A stretch of DNA of 64,000 nt from Euonymus europaeus (Eukaryota; Streptophyta; Magnoliopsida; Celastrales; Celastraceae). The stretch is from positions 23,377,001-23,441,000 of the forward strand of contig OY756966.1 of the NCBI GenBank assembly GCA_963580455.1. Direction: 5' to 3'. Positions 1 through 11,466 of this stretch are shown piece by piece; within the stretch, counting starts at the first letter, position 1; every line of letters starts with the position of its first letter. Both the position numbers and the translations under genes were made by a program. The notes under the pieces were generated by a model. It had not been told where the DNA came from. It ran no database searches and saw nothing but the letters and a program-made list of their open reading frames with translations.

Positions 1-1156
1 TCTGTCGCATTTGACCCCCTTGTTGCAGAAATCGAGCGCCTCCGTGCAGACAAGCTGTGGGAGCGCCAGCACATCGAACACACTCACCCGGAACTCGCTC
101 GCGACTCAGCCCCAGCCTAGCAGTCACAGCCCGAATGGGAGGAGTACATGGACGCTGATGATTTCTTGAATGATGAGGATAAATTCAATGTTACTGAAAG
201 GTCTGTTCTCTGAATTCTGCTTCTGATTTTTTTTTTCTTTCGGGTTTCTAAATTTAATCCGTTACTTATATTTTTATCTGTGCTTTTGGGATGTGATGTT
301 TTTTATCAAGCGGTGGTCGATATTGCATTAGAGTTAGAACCAGAAGCTACTGATAGATTTCCATTACCTTTCCTTTGTCTTGCTTTTAATAAAAAATTTA
401 GAGGGAATGATGACAATGTAGATGATATGCGGTACCTTGAGTGCATTGTTGAGAAAATATGTTCAACCCGTGTATGCAGGTATATATTAGTAGAATTTTT
501 TAGATAGATGCTTTCTTTATGTTATCTGCGCTTGAATTTTAGTTTGGAATGTCAATTTGTTTTCTTGTCTAACATAGAATCTGTTTAGGAATGAATGCAT
601 ATCATTTTCTATATATTATGGATACAGATGCTGAATTCAGTATCACTGCTTATTATGTGCCTTCACTCTGAAGAGATTTAGACGTGATGATCAGGTTGAA
701 TTTGCTTTTTCCGAATATTGATGTCAACCCAGCTGACGGTTTCGTGACTGAAGATGAATTGACTGAATGGCACTTGAAGCAGTCTGAGAAGGAAGTTCTG
801 CACAACGCACAAAGAGAGATGGAAATTCACGATAAAAATCATGATGGGTTTATTTCGTTCTCTGAGTATGAGCCTCCCAGTTGGGTTCACAACCCAAGTG
901 AGTATTTTCATCTTCATGTTAACTGGTTTATTTGTTGGATATGGTGCTAAATTTTCAGTTTATTATCTGCTCTCTGTTCATGTAATGAATAGATTGCTAA
1001 TGATTTATATAAACCACTCTGACTGCAACTCTGCTCCCTTTGTTTTTTACTGCCAACAGCATAACTATCTAATTAGTCGACTCAAGTTCTTTTTCTTTCT
1101 ATTTTCTCCTGATTTAGATGTTCAATGACTTGCAAGGTACTATGAGTCTATGAACC
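1..1156 (+). pseudogene. EF-hand (CREC-type) gene, copy 1, 5' part (broken)
   Basis: This stretch is nearly identical to 40713-41858 of the intact EF-hand gene. It holds the end of exon 1 (1-200, starting at the codon for Ser in VAFDPL), intron 1, exon 2 (695-897, with EF-hand 1 and EF-hand 2, DKNHDGFISFSE) and the start of intron 2. The left end is cut by the window edge. It cannot encode the protein: codon GCG of the intact copy is TAG here (118-120, in frame). Similarity stops abruptly at about 1156, and the rest of the gene follows on the opposite strand at 5832-2455. Splice sites (gt at 201, ag at 693-694, gt at 898) are preserved, so inactivation is probably recent. An ORF at 280-507 is intron 1 sequence, not an exon. 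Confidence 0.88.
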
Positions 1157-2454
1157 ACCTACAGTTCTCAGTGAGTTACAGGTAAGCCACAAAGGATAAT
1201 CATCTACAAAATCAATAAGTAGATCATTACTAATAAAATCAAAGTTTTCCCCTGAATTCTAAAACATTTTCAGTCATGCAATTTTAAACTTTATATTACA
1301 AACTCCAGACGTTTTCGCTTATTAACCAGTTATTTTTCTATTACAAAGTCCACATCTTTTCGCTTGTAAACCAGTTATTAACTCAGTAATGTTCAATTAA
1401 ATCAAATAAATTGAAACTTCAATGCCAAAGATCATAACAAAGTCTTTACCTCCCAACGCACAACAAAGCTTTAGCTGTAGGTCGAGTAGATTAACGGATG
1501 TAGAGAGCACTAGCGAATACCCTAATCACCTATGTGGCCACAACAGAAGCACGGCAGAAACCTGAAAAGAAAAAGTTTTGCTGCAAAAACTAGTGATCAC
1601 AGGCAATAGAGAGGCTCTAAAGTGAGCACAGGGGAGAATTACAAAATTAGTGGGGAGACAAAGCACGATGTGGAATATCAAAAGTATCTGAAAGCGGTAA
1701 CAAAACAAAAAAAGGAACAACTGAAAATAATTTACCTCTCAACGTCGCGTTCACAATATAGATTAACGGATGAAGAGCGTCGTGAGCTAAAGTAGTAAGC
1801 GAGTAGCACCAACGAAGAACCCAATCGCTCCAGCGGCCATCGCAAGAGCACGGGCATACTGTACATCGCAAGATCGAAGAAGAGGATAAAGCGCCAGCGA
1901 GACCCCAATAATTCGTGAATACGCCGAAAAAGCAGAGGATAGGGAAGAATCGAAGAACTCGAGGGACGTAAAGCGAGCAGATAAACAGAGGTTGGGTGAA
2001 CAGGCATCGCAGAAGTACCAGTTCATCAAAGAGCAGAAGGGCGTAACTGGATGAAGAACAGAGAAGACAAAATCCACAGCACACAAGCGATTCTTAGAGG
2101 CTTCTTTACTTCAGAGAAAGACAAACAGAGAGGCTGCAAAATAGGAGGCGATAAAGCAGGAACAACTGAGGCGATAAAGATGGAACAGCTGAAGCAGTGC
2201 AGGAGCAAAGTGACTTGATAAAGTAGGAACAGCTGAGGCGGTGCAGGAGCAGGTGCTTGGTACAGTGCTTGAGTCGGTGGAGGAGCAAAACGGCACGAGG
2301 TCAACGTACGACGTCATTTTGCGTGGCAAGTTGGAGGCTAGCTGACGCTTTTGGAGGAGGAGAAGACGATAAGCATCGCGCGACTACGTGGGAACGGGGG
2401 GACTCGCATTGTAAGGCCTGGAAATCCACCCGTTTTGAAGGTAAAGTATAGCTA
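1157..2454. other. Unassigned insert between the two halves of EF-hand copy 1
   Basis: There is no counterpart in the intact EF-hand gene. Several overlapping hydrophobic ORFs lie on the minus strand (1526-2304), but none looks like a known family and the frames compete. Two diverged direct copies of one stretch are visible (about 1445-1560 and 1735-1860; both contain AGATTAACGGATG). A G+C-richer segment lies at 1740-2450 and could be a captured gene 5' region on the minus strand, but I cannot name it. Confidence 0.4.
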
Positions 2455-5400
2455 TAGATGTTGAATATCCAAAAAAATGAATATCTGACAATATCATTAT
2501 CTATGTCCAAATGACATTGGCGAATACAAACTACATATCAATAAAAATTGATACAATTAAGTAACTTTGATATCATGTAAGCTGCATGTCGTTAAGCATA
2601 GTAATGCTCTAACAGATGAACTTTTTCAATCGCAGGAAGCAGCTCTACATCTGACAAGTATCTAAGAAAAGCAAGTCCAAGGGAAGTCAATGATGCTGTA
2701 ACATTAAATCATCTGATGGTTCTGAAGCATTGGCCAATTGTGGCCATCTTCATCATAGTTCCTTTACCAAGACAAAGGGCCCATGGAAAAATTCTTTGAA
2801 GTTAAGCTTACCATCTTTGTCAGAATCTCTCTCTCCCTAAAGAGTTCAGAGAAAATATCAAATGAATGAGATCCAATTGAACAAATTCGACATACAAAGA
2901 AACAATCAGAAGCAAAAGTGATTGCATGCTGATATTTGATTGTAGTCCTGCTTATTTTATGGCATTATTATGGAATCGAATTCTCTATCCATGCCAAATT
3001 GCCAAGATGCCAATATAATTATGGAACTTCTTTTTCTTAGAATCCACCATATTATACATGGTAGGACGCCATGCACTTTAGCACATTACAACTCGAAGAT
3101 ACGACATAGAAAAATTCCCTCACTAGGCAGTCCTTGTAAAAGTTTACACTTTAAAAATTGGGTAGTATTATTCCAACCCCCTACCCCTATGTAAACCCTC
3201 CTTGTCTCTACTCCCTACTTTTTGTACTTTACTGGTCTTGGGCCCACTGCTTTTTCTCAAAAAGAGGTACCCGGTCTGGTCTTAGGGCCAAGTGTCAATT
3301 CTCCAGGCCACCAAACCCACACTCAACTCATGTAACTTATTAATAAAAGTAAAATAAAGAAGGGTATCATTCTCTCTCTATAAATCGCCCACCTCCAAAC
3401 CTCTCTTTTATAATTGATCAAGACTATCTTGCCCCTCTTTCTCTTTTCCAAAATTTATCAAGATCCATCCTACCCAAATCTACGTATGATGCCCTCTTCA
3501 GCCTTTTGTCCGCAACTACTTGGAGAGCCAACAGAGACCATTATTTGAACATCAAGCTTGTGGGCAAGTTGCGCAAAAGATTCTAAGGGAATTTCTCTTC
3601 TTCTTTTTTTTACAGTTGAATGAAAGAGAAGAGGTAAACGAAATTTAAACTTGTCTTATTTTTGCTCCAAGTTTGACGTTTCCCAAGATTCCTGTCGAAG
3701 ATGCTTCAAGCTCTCATCGCCTCTGCTGCAGTTTTCCAAGATCCGATTCCACGGTGGAGTCTTTGATTTCAATTGTTTCATCTCATAAATTAAGAGATAT
3801 CCATAAAAATTGAGACCCTCGAAGCAAAATTGAAGAAACTAGAAGAAAAAGAACCTCAAATCAATTGATCTCCTTAAAGCGCATCTTTCTTTGTTATTTG
3901 GTTGGATTAAAAATGAACCAGGATGAGAGAGAATGAGAAACTATGATGAGAGAGAAAAGTAACTAGAAAAATGGGTGATGGAGAGGGTGATGTGTCATAG
4001 TCATAGTAGGGATAGTAGGGGAGGTTTAAAGTAGGGGGTGTTTATCATAATCCTTAAAAATTTGAAGCTCATGATAACTACATCACATCCATTATCTCTC
4101 TAACCCATCCACTGAAGTGAGTCTCATAGGCTGCGAATGATTAACATTTTCATATCTAAATATACTGTCTGTTAAAATCCTAAAAGAAGCAACCTATGAA
4201 ATGATGCAACTAAACAAGTTATAAACAACTTGAGACCATAAATTACCATTCTTATTGATTTAAACATCAGTAATAATACAATCAACACGTGTATGCTGGC
4301 CATCATGTACTGCATGGCAAAAGAAAGTATGAATTGTACACTGAGTTGTATATGAAACAGAGAAGATCTCTGTCTGGAAGCTCCAAAAACTATAAAGCAT
4401 GAATTCGATTTGTGAGTATTTGACAGACTAACATGTGACCTATAAGAGGGGGAGAAAGTAATCTTGCTATTTTCTATAATATACCAAACACCAAGACCAA
4501 ATGGAAAAATCAGGTAAGAGTAATTCATGTCACGTCACCTTACTTCTTCCATGCACAGCCAATTATGTAACTTGGGGTTCTTGCTGTCCGCTGGATGCGA
4601 AAAGCTAAATACAACATAGGAATATCAGGGAAACATGGGGAACATATAGGAGCAGCTAAAAATAGAAGTTTCTTTTCCATAAATAAAACTCGGTAACGAA
4701 GTTGCAGCTCACTCATTGATCTCAGTTATATTCAAAAGACCATCTCCATCTGCATCTGTGCATTGAAATGTTCTTCTGTCCACCAACCCCTATTATAGCC
4801 TAAATCCGCATCTGTAAGTAGAATATGAACTAGTTCCAGGAGAAAATGAGAAGAAAACAAGGTCCTAATGACTCATTTCTATAATCAACTTACAAATCAA
4901 CAGTGATCATAATAATGACAACACCATAACGGCGGAGGTACAGTAAGACCCCGAAAACTTTTTTAATTATGAAAATATTTACTTCATAATATGATAACAA
5001 TCAAAAATGAAGAATGTACCTGGACATGCAACCAGTGCATAGAGAGGCCGAAAGTCTAAAACTCTTATACAACACAATGTATGGGCAATGCATAGATGAA
5101 TAAAGATTACAAGCAAAAGAAAAAAAAAACTAGCTAATGAGGTCAAGCCTTGATGCAGTGGGTAATGCTGCTACATTGCAACTTAGGTATCACAAATTCA
5201 CAGCCTCTCTGCATCTGCGATGCAAGGGTAGGTCTACATACATATGGCCTCCTTAAAATAGAATAAACTGTCAAATTATACTGCAATTGACATTTTCTCT
5301 TCTCTCCTTCCAAACAACACCTTAATGAACAGCTGACGAGTATGACAGCACTCCAAAAAACCATACAGGAAAATAATACATAACATATTGCTTCCTTGTT

Positions 5401-5832
5401 TTAATAGCTACTGTTTCATCAGCAATTTCTAACAGCCTTCACCTCGACCAGGTATCTTGACCAGTGACCACTCTAGGAGGCTTTTTCTATTTAGTGTAAT
5501 TGATGGCATCCATCTTTCCTATCAAATACGACCACTTAAATAGAGAGACGGTGAGGCTTGAGAGGATAGAGCCATTTATTTGAAGTGATGCCCAATAAAA
5601 CCCAAAAGGCTCCACAGCCAAGTAGAAGGGGAAAAAATCGTGCTTAACTGTTTCTTTGAGATTTAATTCAGAAGAGGCATCAATAGTTCACCACTAGCCT
5701 TGTTTAGACGCCATTTAAAACACTTTCCATAATTGGGCACGGGGAGAGATCATTTAACAATAAATAGGTGCCAAACACATTGCTTTGGGATACAAGAAAG
5801 ACTAATTGGCCGTAGATGGTCTATAATATACT
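2455..5832 (-). pseudogene. EF-hand gene, copy 1, 3' part, inverted
   Basis: Read on the minus strand, this matches 43063-45721 of the intact gene: the end of intron 2, exon 3 (about 4805-4710), exon 4 (about 4595-4525), a long intron 4, part of exon 5 (about 2845-2735), exon 6 (about 2665-2570) and intron 6. It is inactive. Exon 3 lacks one base next to the EF-hand 3 loop (GCACAGATG against GCATCAGATG). Exon 5 is fused to intron 5 by a deletion of roughly 100 bases. The half is inverted relative to exons 1-2 at 1-1156. About 1.2 kb of intron 2 present in the intact gene is absent. Intron 4 has gained an 894-bp MITE. This is the same duplicate locus as 1-1156, rearranged after duplication. 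Confidence 0.85.
3160..4053. mobile_element. Mutator-type MITE in intron 4 of EF-hand copy 1
   Basis: The 894-bp insert is flanked by a 9-bp direct repeat, TTAAAAATT (3151-3159 and 4054-4062). The equivalent intron of the intact copy has no insert there (about 44936-44946). The ends are imperfect inverted repeats of roughly 50 bp: GGGTAGTATTATTCC...CCCCCTACC at the left, and the reverse complement of ...GTAGGGGGTGTTTATCATAATCC at the right. A 9-bp target duplication is typical of Mutator-like elements. No transposase is present. The middle has pyrimidine-rich DNA and a TATAAATC motif near 3380. Confidence 0.75.
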
Positions 5833-5932
5833 ATATATATATATATATATATATCTGTATATAATATCTAATCTAATCTAATATCTATCTAATCTAATAC
5901 TATAATTATTATTGTTATATATATCTATATCT

Positions 5933-6150
5933 AATATAAGATTCGAAATATCGGTGAAATATTGTGGCGAGTTGGACTTCAGTTTTGTACTCGTGCGAGT
6001 GGTTGTCAATTGAATTATTTATGGCCGTTGGATTGTCTATCACAGAATATAAGATTCGAAATAATCGGTGAAATATTGTGGCGAGTTGGACTTCAGTTTT
6101 GTACTCGTGCGAGTGGTTGTCAATTGAATCATTTATGGCCGTTAGATTGT
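5933..6150 (+). repeat. 113-bp tandem duplication at the Helitron A 5' end
   Basis: Two copies, 5933-6045 and 6046 to about 6150, begin AATATAAGATTCGAAATA and share GAAATATTGTGGCGAGTTGG and GTACTCGTGCGAGTGG. They differ at only a few bases. A related sequence (TTTAATATAAGATTTGG...CAATATTGTGGC) follows the Helitron 3' end at 20269. This suggests the unit is the 5'-terminal segment of a Helitron family. Confidence 0.8.
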
Positions 6151-6210
6151 TTTTGTGATAGACATATCTGATGATTTTGGTTTCATCAGATATGTCTATC
6201 ACAAAAACAA
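6147..6210. repeat. Perfect 28-bp inverted repeat (hairpin)
   Basis: The arms 6147-6174 and 6183-6210 are exact reverse complements around an 8-base loop (TTTTGGTT); the core is GTGATAGACATATCTGATGA. The right arm ends immediately before the truncated helicase coding sequence begins (6211). Confidence 0.92.
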
Positions 6211-7261
6211 CCATTTGGAGGAAAAATAGTTCTGCTAGGTGGAGACTTTCGACAAATACTTCCTGATGTTATCAGGGGATCAAAACATGGCACAGTACAA
6301 GCATGTATTACGAGATCAATGCTATGGCAGCACTGCAGAATTTATAGGCTAAATGAGAATATGAGACTAAGTGTGGATGGATTATCTAATGACGAAGCAT
6401 CTGAAATAAAATTATTTGCACAGTGGCTGCTACAAATCGGAGAGGGAAAGGTAGAAGCAATCAAGAAAAACGAAGAAGAGGAATGTGCTGATTGGATTAG
6501 GATACCAGAACAGATGACACTTCCTCCAGGTTCCAATAGCCTAGCTCATCTAATAACTGCAGTTTATGATAACTTCCCAACAATGTACTGGATGCCAGAG
6601 TACTTAAAAGCAAGAGCAGTAATCACTGGAACAAATGAGTCAGTAGACAAAATAAAATTCAGATGTTCTGAATAGATTACCTTCAGATGAGAGAATATAC
6701 CTAAGCTATGATTCGTTATGTAAAGTAGCAGGCGGGTCAGATGAGGACGATATATTATACCCACGAGAATTCTTAAATTCACTATCTTTCAGTGGCATAC
6801 CTCATCATTCTCTCTCACTGAAAATAGATACTCCGGTCATGCTGCTTAGAAATATAAATAAAAACCGGGGGTTATGTAATGGAACACGCTTGCTGGTAAA
6901 AAGATTAGGACCAAGGGTTGTAGAAGCAATTATAATGACAGGTAGTCATGTTGGTGACAAAGTTTTCCTTCCAAGAATTATCATGTCAGCAGCTGATAAG
7001 AGGTGGCCATTCACAATCAAAAGAAGATAGTTTCCTGTACGTCTATCTTATGCAATGACAATAAATAAGAGCCAAGGGCAGAGCTTAGCAAGAGTTGGTT
7101 TATATCTGCCACGACCAGTGTTTACACATGGGCAACTCTATGTAGCCTTATCCAGAGTAACAACATATAGAGGTCTTAAAGTCTTGCTCGATAACGATGA
7201 TTCAGAAGAATGGCCATACACAAAAAATATAGTATACGAGGAGATCTTTCATGATTTATAA
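6211..7261 (+). pseudogene. Helitron PIF1-type helicase, C-terminal fragment
   Basis: Translation starts in the motif LLGGDFRQILPDV, the Walker B-side motif of PIF1 helicases fused to plant Helitron Rep proteins. It runs to the typical end, with [10 protein letters not shown] (motif V), [13 protein letters not shown] (motif VI) and [11 protein letters not shown]. The Walker A P-loop, and the Rep domain that should lie upstream, are absent. The frame is broken: a frameshift near 6660 (the frame continues as DVLNRLPSDERIYLSYDS), and TAG at 7028-7030 where the family has a residue before FPVRLSYAM. The family unwinds DNA during rolling-circle transposition; this copy cannot. Its left edge coincides with the right arm of a perfect palindrome. 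Confidence 0.85.
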
Positions 7262-7373
7262 ACAGGTTAATTTAATAAGTGCATTCTTTTCATATTTATT
7301 TTGACATGTTAATTTATACAACTGTTTTATCATTTTGAAATGCACATATTAATCATCTCATGTCCAAACTGCA

Positions 7374-8724
7374 GGATTCTCACCCAGATATGGATTATAC
7401 ACCATTATGACAGCTCTACGTAGGATAAAGATGATGTAAGATAAAAGTCAGGCTTGCTAGACTTTGGGATGCGACTAACCCAAAGATGAATGATGAGTTG
7501 ATAAGCATTGACTTCCTGCTGCTGGAGAAAGAGGTAATAATCAAACGCAAATTATTAAATGACTATTTCAATGTCTAAAATGATATTTAATAATCAAAAT
7601 TCATTGATTAAAATTATAGACAACGGCAATAAATGGGTCAATGCGCAAGGATGATGCCCCCAAGATTAAAGAATACTTTGAGCAAGGAAATGTTATGAAA
7701 AAGAAGCTCGACTGTGCAAACTCTGAGGTACATCAGAAAATTGAGAAATACGGTGTTTTTTTACAAAAAATTATATGCTAACAATTCATGTCCTTCAATG
7801 ATTTACAGGATTAAAAGTCTTCCAGTCACACTGTGGGGTGCAATAGCAGATGGTTTTGATGAACAATTTATGTCCAAAGTTTCAAACAAAGAACCTCTGT
7901 AATCATTATTCTCGCCGAATTGACAGTGATATGTTACAAGGGTTAGAACAAATATCAATTACAAAGTACTTTTTGCATGTTATCTATCTTTACAAATAAC
8001 TTATATCACTGCGATTTTACAGGTGAATCTACATTATCCAGTACATCAGCAAAAAATATCTACATTAATATGGAAATCCAAGAGGTAGAAAATTTCAGAA
8101 ACAGGTAACAAGTTATCGTTAAATAATCTTAGATGAAATAAAGGAGAGTACTATAAATTAAATTATTTAAAACATGCAGGCTGGAGTATTCAAATGAGGT
8201 AACAGAAATGCAAACGATTGATGAAAATTCATCTTTGCTATCGGCTGATATATCCATCGGAAAAAACACAATAACAGAGTTATTGTCTCTTGATCAAAAA
8301 TCTGGTATGGTAACCAATAAAAAATCATTCTTTCATTACTATTAATGTTATTAACCACTGAAAATTTACAAAAACAATGTTTAGGATAAGATCTTTGACT
8401 TTGATGGAACAATCGAAAGAATAGATTTATCCACCAGATGGTGGTACAATGCTTGTCCAAAATGTAAGGCAGGGGTAAGGAGCTATGATGGGAACCTATA
8501 ATGCGGAAAACTACAAAAACTTCCAATACCATGGTAATGACAATAATATTTTTTATACATGCATGCATGCTGCTAATATTAGACAAGCTGTTTAACTAAG
8601 AATAATGACTTCCATAAACAAGGTACAAAATAGATGATGATGGAGGATCTGCAAAATGAAGAGAATACCGGATGCAGTAAAAGCCAAATATGCTGGGTGA
8701 GAGCAGCAACCAAAATAATACAAG
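7374..8724 (+). pseudogene. RPA1-like (replication protein A 70 kDa) gene, copy 1
   Basis: Exon-like pieces with GT-AG borders resemble the DNA-binding OB folds of plant RPA1-like proteins. They include VRLARLWDATNPKMNDELIS (7448-7536), TTAINGSMRKDDAPKIKEYF (7620-7727), IKSLPVTLWGAIADGFDEQ (7810-7900) and the C-terminal zinc-binding region RWWYNACPKCKAG (8430-8535). The second cysteine pair is lost: TAA follows GNL, where copy 2 has the DC of DCLQC. The middle OB-fold exon found in copy 2 is missing. Plant Helitrons commonly carry RPA1-like genes downstream of the helicase, which fits the position. It looks non-functional. Confidence 0.75.
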
Positions 8725-9300
8725 GTATATATTTACATAGTTCAATATGATTGAAGGATTGGTTGACTAATATAAATTGATATTACAAGTCAATAGGGAC
8801 TGAAAAAAATGGTATACGCCCTTCAATTTTAGTTGTTTCCCAATATAATGAATGTGATATCAAATGTTAATCTGATTCATAATTTAATGTTTCAATGTTT
8901 TAAAAAAATGCTGCTTCTTACAGTGATGGAGGACATACACATGAAACAAAAAGCAAGGAACAAGAACTACCAAACATGCAGGGTGCAGCAAACATAAAGC
9001 AGAATCAACCTTCGATCACTTACCACAACCAAATTCTGAAGACCTATCTTCCAATTCCAAGAAATACACGAAAGCGACAGTTAACGTAAGTTGATCTAAA
9101 AATCTCATTCCTTCATTACCTCTATAATCCTCTGTTGGTGTTCAGCTTTTACATATCGAATTTATGTTAATTGCAAAGCTAATTCCTCCACGGTACTGAT
9201 GGAGCATGATAGAACATTCATATCACCCTCTGAAAGAAATAGAATTTGAAAAGGTACCATTCTACTATATATAAGTAACAAACCGAAGTATATATTGCAG

Positions 9301-11466
9301 GTTTATTTACAATACATGGAGCACACACCAGTGTCGCAGCTTCATATTGCACAACGAGGATGTAAAATAAGAGGAAGGCTTGCCAGAATTTGGAATTCAA
9401 CTAACCCAAAGATGAATGATGAATTAATAAATGTGGATTTTGTTCTCGTAGATGCTGAGGTAATCTCATACATTGAAACATATGTATGGTACAAAAAAAA
9501 ACATTACTTACACTAAAAAATTGTTTCAAATATAGAACACGGCAATACAGGGATCTATGCGAAAAGAATATGCGTTGAGGATACAGGAGACGTTCAAAGC
9601 AAGGAAAAATATACACATTAGCAAACTTTATGGTCGTCGCTGCTAGGAAAAACTTCAGAGTAACTAGCTATGAAAATATGCTGAGGATAGGGACATGGAC
9701 GATCATAAAGGAAGAACGTGATCTCGAACTATCATTCCCACTTGACAAATTTTGCTTCGTTAGAGATGATCAAATAGACGATCGAATGCACAATGACACA
9801 CAATTGACAGGTAATTAATATCTCATCAATATTACATATAACTAACAATTATAATGTCTTAAATAACTAATTTATTACACATCCATGGTTCGCAGATTTC
9901 ATAGGGCATCTGACATTTGTTGGAAGAACAAGCAAAATATATGCCAATGGCAGACATGTATCAAAGAGGAACTTAACAATACAAAGCTTAAAGTAAGTTA
10001 CAAACCCAGTTAAATTATTTATAATTTATTGGACTATACTACTGCTTGTACAAAATCCCATCAATTAATGTGCAGGATCAAGAGCCTACCAGTGTCTTTA
10101 TGGGGTTCAGCTGCAGAAGAATTTGATGAGGAATATGTAAGGCAAATATCAAAAAAAGAACCGCTAATCATCATCCTAACTGGAATGACGGGGCGATCAT
10201 TCAAAGGTAATTAAAACAATATGTTACATAGAAATTATTTATACATTGACCATTATATAGCACATATAAGAATGACTTCAAAAACAGCGGAAACCACATT
10301 CTCAAGCTCATCGGCAACACATATTTACCTAAATCTAGAGACAACAGAGGTAGAAACTTTCCGTGAAAGGTACAAATGACAATTATTTAAATATTTCCTC
10401 TTTATACTATCATGAACTGTGTTTGAAGGATTATGGTAATGCAGACTTGAGTATCCAAATGAGGTGACATATATTGAAGACAAAACTGGAGATTCATCAA
10501 TTCTCATGAAGGATATATCTTCAGGGAAAAAAGTGATTTCAGAGATCTTAAAACTAGATCCACTCTCTGATATGGTAAACTTAATCAAGTTACAATAATT
10601 ATATTAGAAATAAATCTTGCATTACATAACCATGTATCAAACAATATTGCAGGAAAAAAGTTTTTGGACCCAAGAAACAATTTCAAAGATAGATGTATCA
10701 AATGGGTGGTGGTACAATACCTGCCCTAAGTGCAAACTTGGCATCAAGAACTTTGATGGAAAGCTTGATTGCCTACAGTGTGGTCCATTAGGGAAACTAC
10801 CTCTGCCATGGTAATTTACAAACAAACTATCTCACGTTATATTTATTTATACAATGTCATTCACCAGAACATATAAACACATTGGCTTTTAAATTGCAGG
10901 TATAAATTATCACTCGAAGTTGCAGACGACACTGGATCTGCAGTGTTCCTTGCATTTGGAGTACATGTAGAAAGATTATTAAAAATGATGGCCAACCAAC
11001 TTTGTGAACTACCAAACTCCAATAGGGCCATTGCACCTCCAATCATGATTGAGGGACAAAGCTTAATTTTCAAGATTGCTATCAATCCAAGAGATAGACC
11101 AAAGAAGTTTTATCCTTCATTATATCAAGCATTGTTGATGAGCATTTGATGGAAGTGAGGCAACAAAGAGACTATGAAAAAATGTTGTCGAATCCAGATA
11201 GAAGCTACAATAAAGAATTTGATCACAGCAAAGAACAAAATAAAAGAAGGTATAGACCAAGTCAAATCCAAGATTTTATAATATAATAATATATTATATC
11301 ACCAGAAACATTATTTAATATTTTTGGTCATAATTATGAGACACATTCATGACATGGCATTAACTTCAATATCTCAATAGGGATGGAGAAACATCCTCTG
11401 GAAAAGACATCAACGACAGGCATCTGGATAACATGAAAGCTGGGAAAAAATGCGAGGAAAATTAGT
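9301..11466 (+). pseudogene. RPA1-like gene, copy 2, more complete
   Basis: This is a tandem relative of the preceding gene. Exons read by eye: 9301-9459 (GRLARIWNSTNPKMNDELIN), 9537 to about 9811, about 9896-9991 (FIGHLTFVGRTSKIYANGRH), about 10077-10207 (IKSLPVSLWGSAAEEFDEEY), about 10280-10370, about 10444-10572, about 10654-10811 and about 10900-11148. The zinc ribbon is intact: CPKC then CLQC. The following OB segment reads YKLSLEVADDTGSAVFLAFG. Family role: single-stranded DNA binding; in Helitrons, presumably protecting transposition intermediates. A one-base shift near 9608 (GCAAGGAAAAATATAC) separates the frame before it from ANFMVVAARKNF after it. The gene is therefore probably dead, unless an unseen splice site avoids it. 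Confidence 0.75.

Noticed and set aside
280..507. 75-aa ORF shared with 40987-41214
   Set aside because: It lies in intron 1 of both EF-hand copies. It is conserved only because the DNA is duplicated, and copy 3 (minus strand, 60895-61298) has a stop in the same frame.
841..1128. 95-aa ORF repeated at 41548-41835
   Set aside because: It overlaps exon 2 in another frame and runs into intron 2. It is a shadow of the EF-hand exon.
1647..2084. 145-aa hydrophobic minus-strand ORF
   Set aside because: Several competing frames, no recognisable family and no clear gene structure. Kept only as unassigned DNA.
5915..6214. 99-aa minus-strand ORF with internal repeats
   Set aside because: It is simply the 113-bp tandem repeat read in reverse.
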